A DNA stretch of 5,252 bases from Kiritimatiellia bacterium. Lineage in GTDB: Bacteria; Verrucomicrobiota; Kiritimatiellia; RFP12; UBA1067. The number at the start of each line of letters is the position of its first letter. Position 1 is the stretch's first letter. Below the pieces are notes generated by a model that worked only from the letters and a program-made list of their open reading frames with translations, was not told where the DNA came from and searched no databases. The translations under genes were made by a program, and so were the position numbers. Below, piece after piece: positions 1-4,145 of the stretch. The stretch lies in NCBI GenBank assembly GCA_904502135.1, contig CAJGDE010000123.1:1-5252 (forward strand), written 5' to 3'.

Positions 1-137
1 GCACTATCATAAAAGGCTCCATCGGTTGTAGCTTTTCCGCCAGTAAAAAGATTCTCAGGCTCTTGAACCACAGCGTCCTCTGCTGCAGCCGGCAGCATCA
101 ACACCAAGGTCAACATAGAGGCAACAAGTCTTTTCAT
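1..137 (-). CDS. Secreted protein, N-terminal fragment (cut by window edge)
   Basis: The ATG at 137-135 opens a frame that runs off the window after 45 codons. The product begins MKRLVASMLTLVLMLPAAA and continues EDAVVQEPENLFTGGK. This is a textbook Sec signal peptide: a KR n-region, a Leu/Met-rich hydrophobic core of about 12 residues, and a likely cleavage after Ala-Ala-Ala at residue 19. The start is supported by the Shine-Dalgarno-like AAGAAAGGA about 8 nt upstream on the minus strand. The mature part seen (about 26 residues) is too short to assign a family. The NLFTGGKATT stretch loosely recalls the first strand of carbohydrate-binding or discoidin-like sandwich domains, but this is only a guess. 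It lies downstream of the 54-residue ORF and the SIS gene on the same strand, and its leader duplicates that of the 54-residue ORF. A secreted product is well supported; its function is unknown. Confidence 0.75.
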   Translation of the reverse strand, partial: MKRLVASMLTLVLMLPAAAEDAVVQEPENLFTGGKATTDGAFYDS

Positions 138-182
138 AATTTTATCCTTTCTTAAAATCACACCTTATGATACTATTTTATC
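135..182 (-). repeat. Duplicated promoter/leader segment, copy 1
   Basis: This 48-bp segment matches 351-398 at 44 of 48 positions, as a direct repeat 216 bp apart. It ends at the start codon of the secreted-protein gene and includes the Shine-Dalgarno AAGAAAGGA (minus strand). A weak -10-like TATCAT sits in the position occupied by TATTAC in copy 2. Looser similarity continues for roughly 17 bp beyond 182, over the -35 region, into the stop codon of the neighbouring small ORF. In this copy the -35 is degraded (TTGGAT instead of TTGACA), so the gene may depend partly on transcription from upstream. Confidence 0.85.
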
Positions 183-188
183 TCACTG

Positions 189-353
189 CTATCCAATAGA
201 GCGGACAACAACCTTTCTTTCAGTTGCCTTGTAAGATATCATAAACAAGAGATTGCCGTCAAGACCAAACCTTGAGATATTTGCAATAAATGGCCCCCCC
301 CCCCCAACTTTTTGCAACTTTATAGTACAAAAGGGACAATAAGTTTTTTTCAT
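189..353 (-). CDS. Hypothetical 54-residue protein with a 12-G homopolymer in the frame
   Basis: I chose the ATG at 353-351 because a Shine-Dalgarno-like AAGAAAGGA lies at the usual distance and a TTGACA promoter lies farther upstream. An in-frame start at 410 would lie inside that promoter. The product begins MKKTYCPFCTIKLQKV, then four Gly encoded by twelve consecutive G, then a beta-like stretch ending VVVRSIG. The YCPFC near the N-terminus could be a single Cys-x-x-Cys pair; there is no second pair. No signal peptide or known domain is recognised. With 12 G the frame is longest. With 13 G it would end after about 11 more residues, and with 11 G after about 17. It may be a real small protein, a phase-variable one, or the decayed remnant of a paralogue of the downstream gene, whose leader it shares. 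Confidence 0.45.
   Translation of the reverse strand: MKKTYCPFCTIKLQKVGGGGPFIANISRFGLDGNLLFMISYKATERKVVVRSIG
294..305. repeat. Homopolymer of 12 C (12 G in the coding strand)
   Basis: Twelve uninterrupted C on the plus strand lie inside the 54-residue minus-strand ORF, about 16 codons after its start. G/C runs of this length are prone to slipped-strand mispairing and are known contingency sites in host-associated bacteria. They are also error-prone in sequencing and assembly, so the true length is uncertain. Confidence 0.95.
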
Positions 354-398
354 AACATTATCCTTTCTTAAAATCACACCTTGTAATACTATTTTATC
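351..398 (-). repeat. Duplicated promoter/leader segment, copy 2
   Basis: Partner of 135-182, identical at 44 of 48 positions. The four differences are at offsets 6, 7, 33 and 35 from the left edge. It covers the Shine-Dalgarno AAGAAAGGA, a conserved GGTGTGATTTT block upstream of it, and the -10 region of the small ORF. Conservation of the whole leader, not just the Shine-Dalgarno, indicates a sequence duplication rather than chance. Confidence 0.85.
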
Positions 399-410
399 CA
401 TTGTTGTCAA
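383..410 (-). promoter_or_regulatory. Sigma-70-like promoter for the 54-residue ORF
   Basis: On the minus strand a perfect TTGACA (410-405) is followed after 16 bp by TATTAC (388-383, 4 of 6 to TATAAT). The predicted start of transcription is near 376, giving a leader of about 23 nt that contains the Shine-Dalgarno. The promoter sits between the SIS stop codon and this ORF, so the two minus-strand genes downstream need not depend on the SIS promoter. Confidence 0.5.
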
Positions 411-440
411 TTGAAACCGGGTGCACTTTCAAGTTGGCTG

Positions 441-1322
441 TCACCACACCGGATACAAATGATGGATGCGATGGCGATATTTATCATGTATCGGCTTATT
501 GTGTTCGTCACAGTTGGGAATATTGTTGGACACCCAGATTTCAGGCTTTCCGCCCTTCTCGACCATCATTCTGATCGTTTCAGACATCAGACAGTTGATT
601 GTAAAACATGTGAGAATCGTCGCGGTGGGCGTTATCTCCTCTTTCAGACCCGGCACCTTCAAAATCGCGTCCGGATACGGCACATGGTTGTCGATGGCGA
701 TATCGGCAAGTTCATTTATATCCATTTTCGAAGAATGGCGCCACTTGAAGCTCTTGGGCACTTTTTTCGCGAACTTATGCGCGTTGATGGTGACGAGTTT
801 AACGCCGCGCTTCTTCGCCTCAAGCGCCATATCTACAGCTGTGATGTTAAGCCCATAGAAGTTGACGAGAATGAGCGTGTCTCCCTTATTGACGTCGTAA
901 AAGCTGAATATATAAGGAGCAAACCCCTCGACTTTCGCCGTCGTCGGGCCTGCGGTCATAACGTTCGTCCCTACAGGGAAAAGACCGTTTATGCAGGCGA
1001 GACCTCCCGCGCGCCAGAAAATCTCCATCGCCGCTATTGAAGAATGGCCGCCGGCGCCATATACATGGATTAAACGCCCGCTATTGGCATTGTCCGAGAG
1101 CAGATCTGCAGCCTTCAAAATATTGACGCGCTCATCCTTTACAATATCGCGCATTGCATCAATGACGACATCTGAATACTGCGTCATTAAATCAGTGCCG
1201 CCGATTCCGGGAACTCCGGTCACCGCAGCTCCGCACATCATACCTAAAGAACCCGATGCGCCCGACTTAAGGAAATCTCTTCTGTTTAAGTTAGAACCAT
1301 GTTTCATGATATTTTCGTTCAT
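441..1322 (-). CDS. Tat-signalled SIS-domain (sugar isomerase / phosphosugar-binding) protein
   Basis: This 293-residue protein starts with a twin-arginine signal: NRRDFLK at residues 13-19 (Arg14-Arg15), then a Gly/Ala-rich hydrophobic stretch to about residue 41. The rest is a SIS fold of the UPF0309/COG4821 type. It shows YGAGGHSS at 88-95, the family-typical WRAGGL at 103-108, DNHVPYPDA at 211-219, and a C-terminal SNN...DEHN (265-275) like the family's S-x-N...HN motif. Cytosolic members are about 240 residues, and the extra length here is the N-terminal signal. SIS domains bind phosphosugars and act as isomerases or regulators. Substrate and reaction cannot be read from sequence. The ATG at 1322 is preferred: GCGAG lies 8 nt upstream, whereas the next in-frame ATG (Met6) has none and both keep the Tat motif. 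It is transcribed divergently from the LacI-AraC regulator, its likely controller. Family and signal are solid; export of a phosphosugar-type fold is unusual. Confidence 0.88.
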   Translation of the reverse strand: MNENIMKHGSNLNRRDFLKSGASGSLGMMCGAAVTGVPGIGGTDLMTQYSDVVIDAMRDIVKDERVNILKAADLLSDNANSGRLIHVYGAGGHSSIAAMEIFWRAGGLACINGLFPVGTNVMTAGPTTAKVEGFAPYIFSFYDVNKGDTLILVNFYGLNITAVDMALEAKKRGVKLVTINAHKFAKKVPKSFKWRHSSKMDINELADIAIDNHVPYPDAILKVPGLKEEITPTATILTCFTINCLMSETIRMMVEKGGKPEIWVSNNIPNCDEHNKPIHDKYRHRIHHLYPVW

Positions 1323-1343
1323 TTTTTCATCTCGCTTTCTTTT

Positions 1344-1366
1344 GTATGATGTTGTTTATATCATAC
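1344..1366. promoter_or_regulatory. Candidate operator: GTATGAT-N9-ATCATAC inverted repeat
   Basis: Perfect 7-bp arms separated by 9 bp straddle the -10 of the SIS gene. A dimeric regulator bound here would block SIS transcription. The divergent XylR-like regulator is the obvious candidate, but part of the symmetry comes from the promoter element itself, so it may not be an operator. Confidence 0.4.
1355..1363 (-). promoter_or_regulatory. Extended -10 promoter of the SIS gene (TGATATAAA)
   Basis: On the minus strand TGATATAAA lies 32 nt upstream of the ATG and fits an extended -10. It belongs to the TRTGATATAWW set found before three other genes here. Transcription would start near 1348, giving a leader of about 25 nt with a GAAAGCGAG Shine-Dalgarno (1339-1331). 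Confidence 0.5.
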
Positions 1367-1415
1367 CACATTTTAAAATCGCAAACATAGCAATATGCGA
1401 AATAGAATCTATCAG

Positions 1416-1425
1416 ATTGCGCAAT
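1416..1425. promoter_or_regulatory. Perfect palindrome ATTGCGCAAT over the regulator's -35
   Basis: This 10-bp perfect dyad contains the TTGCGC used as the -35 of the regulator gene. Related GCAAA/GCAAT half-elements lie at 1381-1385 and 1390-1394, nine bases apart and about three helical turns from the one at 1421-1425. This is compatible with an autoregulatory site of the LacI-AraC regulator, but no family-specific operator consensus was matched. Confidence 0.35.
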
Positions 1426-1445
1426 AAAAAAATATGTGATATATT
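1417..1445 (+). promoter_or_regulatory. Promoter of the LacI-AraC regulator, predicted leaderless
   Basis: TTGCGC (1417-1422), a 17-bp spacer and TATATT (1440-1445, preceded by TG at 1437-1438) form an extended -10 promoter with a weak -35. The -10 ends 7 nt before the ATG at 1453, so transcription should begin at or within a base or two of the start codon. No Shine-Dalgarno sequence is present. Confidence 0.55.
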
Positions 1446-1452
1446 ATCCCTT

Positions 1453-2583
1453 ATGCCTAAACGATCGCTAAGAAAACACGTTATAGTCGCATTTCCGGAC
1501 ACGCGCATCTCGCGCGTTGAAAAAATGTCGGGAATATTCCAATTTTTAAAAGGTCACAACAATTGGGATATCGAGATGCACCAAAAACCGCTGAAGGAAG
1601 CCGACATTAAAAATACTGACGGCATTCTGCTGACTGGATTATCGGCTTCCGAATCGATTTCCGCCATTGAGGCGAGCGATGTTCCGACAGTTCTTATTGC
1701 CGCAGAATGCAACAGACAGAATAATATAACAATAATTAACACGGATGCTGAAGCTATAGGCAGACAAACGGCCGCACATTTAATTTCCTCTAGGGTATAC
1801 GAGTCTTTCGCGTGCGTGCTTCCAGAAAGTACATCTAAATTCTCTGTTTCTTGCGCAAATGCGTTCGCGGCGGAAGTAAAAAGACACGCGGCAAGATGTA
1901 TTTTTCTGTGTGCTAACCTCAGCGCACTTGTGACAATAGAAAAGCCCGTGGCGGTTTTTGCGCTCAATGATGACCTCGCATCCTCCACCATAAATGAATG
2001 CAGAAAACACGGACTTTCCGTTCCTGAAGATGTGGCGATAATAGGATTTGGAAACGATGCAATAACTTGCGAAAATCATCGACCGACAATATCAAGTGTC
2101 GAACCTGATTTCGAAAAACAAGGCTACCTTGCCGCAATGCATCTTGAAAGAATGATGTCCGCTCGAACCGCATCACCGAAAATTGAGGAATTGGTTGGGT
2201 TAAAAAAAATTGCCTCACGCGAATCAACTCACAAGATCCCGAACAACGAAAATCTTGTACGATGCGCAATGATGTTCATAAAGAAAAACATCTCTGAACC
2301 CATAAGCGTAAAGGACGTAATATCCTATTTGGGCACCTCGCGGCGACTGGCCGAAATCAGATTTCGCGAAGTGCGAAACGAGACGATTCTTGATGCCATA
2401 CGCAATTTAAGACTACAGATGACAAAGAGCGAACTTATTTCATCCCAAGCCCCCATAGCGAGAATATGCGAACGATGCGGCTGGCAAAGCGAAAACACAC
2501 CGAAGCGCCTATTCAAAGAACGCTTCGGTATGACCATGAGCGAATATCGCCTCCGACGAAATACAAAAGCAGGACAGGCATAA
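1453..2583 (+). CDS. XylR-like transcriptional regulator (LacI-type sensor plus AraC HTH)
   Basis: This 376-residue protein has no N-terminal LacI HTH. Residues 8 to about 255 form a periplasmic-binding-protein-like sugar sensor. Landmarks are DGILLTGL (56-63), AVFALNDDLA (167-176), VPEDVAIIGFGND (190-202) and RPTISSVEPDFEKQGYLAA (210-228), all typical of LacI/GalR sensors. Residues 270-370 form an AraC/XylS domain with two helix-turn-helices: ISVKDVISYLGTS (284-296) and PIARICERCGWQSENTPKR (334-352), then LFKERFGMTMSEYR. This is the architecture of E. coli XylR, which activates xylose genes. The effector here is presumably a sugar but unknown. The frame is open far upstream, but that part has no domain. 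I chose ATG 1453 because the sensor starts there and a -10 element sits 7 nt upstream. It is transcribed away from the Tat-SIS gene, its probable target, and ends with TAA then TGA. Confidence 0.9.
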   Translation: MPKRSLRKHVIVAFPDTRISRVEKMSGIFQFLKGHNNWDIEMHQKPLKEADIKNTDGILLTGLSASESISAIEASDVPTVLIAAECNRQNNITIINTDAEAIGRQTAAHLISSRVYESFACVLPESTSKFSVSCANAFAAEVKRHAARCIFLCANLSALVTIEKPVAVFALNDDLASSTINECRKHGLSVPEDVAIIGFGNDAITCENHRPTISSVEPDFEKQGYLAAMHLERMMSARTASPKIEELVGLKKIASRESTHKIPNNENLVRCAMMFIKKNISEPISVKDVISYLGTSRRLAEIRFREVRNETILDAIRNLRLQMTKSELISSQAPIARICERCGWQSENTPKRLFKERFGMTMSEYRLRRNTKAGQA

Positions 2584-2684
2584 TGAGATCTATTACCAAC
2601 ACCCATACCACAATTCCATTTTTAGGTGGAAGTCCACGTAAGTTTGAAATAACAATGAATAGGAACGGGAAACAAGGGAGGAAG

Positions 2685-2710
2685 TTCGAGTTTGGAGGTT
2701 CGAGTTCGAG
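2685..2710. repeat. TTCGAG short repeats
   Basis: TTCGAG occurs at 2685-2690, 2699-2704 and 2705-2710, with TTTGGAGG between the first and second. GGAGGTT at 2694-2700 pairs perfectly with AACCTCC at 2741-2747 in the neighbouring 9-bp array, a 7-bp inverted relation. Confidence 0.7.
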
Positions 2711-2725
2711 AATGGATATCTTTTC

Positions 2726-2761
2726 TCTCTAAACTTTCTAAACCTCCTAAACCTTCCAAAC
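2726..2761. repeat. Four tandem 9-bp units, consensus YTYCTAAAC
   Basis: The units TCTCTAAAC, TTTCTAAAC, CTCCTAAAC and CTTCCAAAC follow without gaps. Every unit ends in AAAC, and the array runs almost directly into the 8-bp array (one C between them), so the two arrays behave as one composite element. Confidence 0.85.
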
Positions 2762-2762
2762 C

Positions 2763-2882
2763 CCCATTCCAACATTCAAACATTCGAACATTCAAACATT
2801 CCAACATTCCCCCATTCTAACATTCCAACATTCAAACACTCCAACATTCCAACATTCCAACATTCAAACACTCCAACACACC
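2763..2882. repeat. Fifteen tandem 8-bp units, consensus AACATTCC
   Basis: From 2763 to 2882 the sequence divides into fifteen octamers with no phase slip. Six are AACATTCC or differ only by starting CCC; four end in A (AACATTCA). AACATTCG, CCCATTCT and AACACACC each occur once, and AACACTCC occurs twice. Variation is concentrated at unit position 8 and, towards the right, at position 5. The period is not a multiple of three, which argues against a coding role. The array ends 11 bp from the stop codon of the outer-membrane gene. Confidence 0.92.
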
Positions 2883-2893
2883 CCTTCGCGAAA

Positions 2894-3721
2894 TTAAAAC
2901 TCCCATGTCACGCCAGAATAAAGGAAAAAGGCGTCAAGTTTCATAGTTGAGCCTCGCGCGCGGCGTTCGCGAATTTGCGTGCGCGTGCGAGAATCTATCG
3001 CGTTATAGCCGCAAAAATCGACAAACCAGCCGAAACCCCATTTTAACGGCCCATGAAACTTAACGCCATACTCTGTTGTCCCAAGACCCGCATTAATGGA
3101 TCTACCTGAAACATAATTACCGTATCTGCGCCTGTTCCAGTTTTCTGACCCTCCGTGAAACGCCACATGCGGCATAACGGAAAGACGCTCGGCAACCAAA
3201 TTGAAATTTTCTAACACCCCTACACGAACATAAGTGCCGAGAGTGTCTACGGCGCGCACCTGCCCGAAAAGAGTAAGCCACGGAGATCTGAGCTCTCCCA
3301 TATACGTAATTTCCGAAAAGGTATCAATCCGGGCATTATCGTAGCCCGTCTCGCATACTAGAATATAGCCGATGCGATTTCTCCATCTCCAACCTTCTGC
3401 AAAATTCCAATCATATCCATAAAAGATATAAGGATCTGATTCATAAAGCGCGGAGCGGCGATTCTTGGCTTGCGGTTTTTCAATATCGCTCAGCGCCCAA
3501 TACCCGAGCAATATATGCCCATACGACGAGAGGTGCTGAACGACATCCCCTTCGAGATACCATACGGCGCAATCCGAACGGACACTTCCGAGCGAAAACA
3601 TATAAGACGAAACTGACATCTCCGCATAATACCCGCGCGACCAGTCACAGTCCTTCTCGGCAAATGTATCAATTGAAAAAACACAAGCCAAAGCAACAGT
3701 TAGAGCTTTCAAAAAATTCAT
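2894..3721 (-). CDS. Predicted outer-membrane beta-barrel protein, family unknown
   Basis: The 275-residue product begins with a Sec signal peptide (MNFLKALTVALACVFSIDTFA, probable cleavage after Ala21). The mature part is rich in Tyr, Trp, Phe and Gly in alternating patterns, for example YIFYGYDWNFAEGWRWRNR and LKWGFGWFVDFCGYN. It ends SGVTWEF, and a C-terminal Phe on an amphipathic last strand is the usual signal for BAM-mediated insertion. The size would suit a barrel of about 10-12 strands. I do not recognise the family, and no ligand or transport role can be read. The ATG at 3721 is chosen because it precedes the signal peptide directly and lies 6 nt from a TATAAT. It is divergent from the DRTGG operon and convergent with the regulator. 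Membrane location is fairly sure; function is unknown. Confidence 0.8.
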   Translation of the reverse strand: MNFLKALTVALACVFSIDTFAEKDCDWSRGYYAEMSVSSYMFSLGSVRSDCAVWYLEGDVVQHLSSYGHILLGYWALSDIEKPQAKNRRSALYESDPYIFYGYDWNFAEGWRWRNRIGYILVCETGYDNARIDTFSEITYMGELRSPWLTLFGQVRAVDTLGTYVRVGVLENFNLVAERLSVMPHVAFHGGSENWNRRRYGNYVSGRSINAGLGTTEYGVKFHGPLKWGFGWFVDFCGYNAIDSRTRTQIRERRARGSTMKLDAFFLYSGVTWEF

Positions 3722-3727
3722 CTTTAA

Positions 3728-3736
3728 ATTATATCA
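3728..3736 (-). promoter_or_regulatory. Extended -10 promoter of the outer-membrane gene, predicted leaderless
   Basis: On the minus strand TGATATAAT (perfect -10 with TGn extension, preceded by TG to give TGTGATATAAT) ends 6 nt before the ATG. Initiation 7 nt after the -10 would fall on the A of the start codon. No Shine-Dalgarno is present. A TTGGCA lies upstream, but with a 14-bp spacer, too short for a standard -35. Confidence 0.6.
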
Positions 3737-3784
3737 CATTTTCATCGTGCCAACCTGCGGCGATCAACGCAATCAGCGATTTTA

Positions 3785-3793
3785 TGATATAAT
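3785..3793 (+). promoter_or_regulatory. Extended -10 promoter of the DRTGG operon, predicted leaderless
   Basis: TGATATAAT, identical over nine bases to the element facing the other way at 3728-3736, ends 7 nt before the ATG at 3801. No recognisable -35 lies 17 bp upstream, which the TGn extension could compensate for. No Shine-Dalgarno is present. Confidence 0.6.
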
Positions 3794-3800
3794 AGCGTTT

Positions 3801-4145
3801 ATGAAAATTGAGGATATCGTAAAAACGTTGGACGGCACGCTCGTTGCCGGTGGGAATTCCGATAGAACAGTCGGCGCAGTGGTCGCTAACGACCTTATGA
3901 GCGATGTTCTTTTGAACGATTCCGATGACATTCTCCTGCTTACATCGCTGGCCTCCGACCAGGCGATCCGCACCGCGAACATTGTGGGGGCGATGGCAGT
4001 TGTAGTGCATAATTCAAAGCCGCTCCCGCAAACAATGTGCCAGGTAGCCGATACTCTCGGGATACCTCTGATATCTTCGCCGCTTTCAAAATACGATTCG
4101 TGCGTAAGAATCCACGCGGCTCTTGAGGCTGAGAAAAATGGCTGA
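3801..4145 (+). CDS. DRTGG-domain protein
   Basis: This 114-residue single-domain protein reads MKIEDIVKTLDGTLVAGG, then VGAVVANDLMSDVLLNDSDDILLLTS (about 24-49), AMAVVVHNSKPLP (64-76) and TLGIPLISSPLSKYDS (83-98). The pattern is typical of DRTGG domains: an N-terminal KLxG-like strand, a 'xxDxMSDVL' strand, a release to LLLT, and a final GIPLIxTP. The domain occurs alone or with CBS domains, for example in CBS-DRTGG-CBS family II pyrophosphatases where the region binds AMP and diadenosine polyphosphates. Ligand binding here is inferred. The frame is open upstream to a GTG at 3747, but ATG 3801 matches the domain start and lies 7 nt from a strong -10. Its TGA overlaps the start of the next gene, so the two are translationally coupled and likely work together. 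Confidence 0.8.
   Translation: MKIEDIVKTLDGTLVAGGNSDRTVGAVVANDLMSDVLLNDSDDILLLTSLASDQAIRTANIVGAMAVVVHNSKPLPQTMCQVADTLGIPLISSPLSKYDSCVRIHAALEAEKNG
4124..4128 (+). promoter_or_regulatory. Shine-Dalgarno TGAGG inside the DRTGG gene
   Basis: TGAGG lies 9 nt before the ATG at 4138 and supports that start over the upstream in-frame TTG at 4123. It is internal to the upstream gene, as expected for a coupled cistron, and contrasts with the apparently leaderless first gene. Confidence 0.5.

Larger units (their letters stand above)
2584..2893. other. 310-bp intergenic region made largely of short repeats
   Basis: This gap lies between convergent genes. I see no gene: open frames on both strands translate to low-complexity sequence dictated by the repeats. 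In order it holds a small dyad GTGGA-AG-TCCAC (2626-2637), a purine-rich stretch (2650-2684), three TTCGAG copies (2685-2710), a short unique link, four 9-bp units (2726-2761) and fifteen 8-bp units (2763-2882). No GC-rich hairpin followed by T is present, so no intrinsic terminator serves either flanking gene. Confidence 0.8.

Noticed and set aside
411..432. TTGAAA-N10-TTTCAA hairpin after the SIS stop as a terminator
   Set aside because: The stem is only 6 AT-rich bp, with no T run behind it on the minus strand.
411..1040. Long plus-strand open frame opposite the SIS gene
   Set aside because: It is antisense to a clear SIS-family gene, its translation has no domain character, and the minus strand fits all family motifs. 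The 466-858 frame is rejected for the same reason.
991..1452. Upstream extension of the regulator frame
   Set aside because: It overlaps the SIS gene antisense and crosses the divergent promoter region; the sensor domain begins only after ATG 1453.
1554..2606. Minus-strand frames opposite the regulator
   Set aside because: They are shadows of a well-supported coding frame, with no signal sequence, domain or start signal.
2626..2637. GTGGA-AG-TCCAC dyad as a terminator of the regulator
   Set aside because: The loop is too small and the stem too short, and no T tract follows.
2466..2807. Short frames through the repeat region on both strands
   Set aside because: Their translations are low-complexity products of the 8-bp and 9-bp arrays. 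They lack start signals, and the 2466 frame overlaps the regulator's end out of frame.
2763..2882. CRISPR array
   Set aside because: Units are 8 bp with no spacers, and no cas genes are present.
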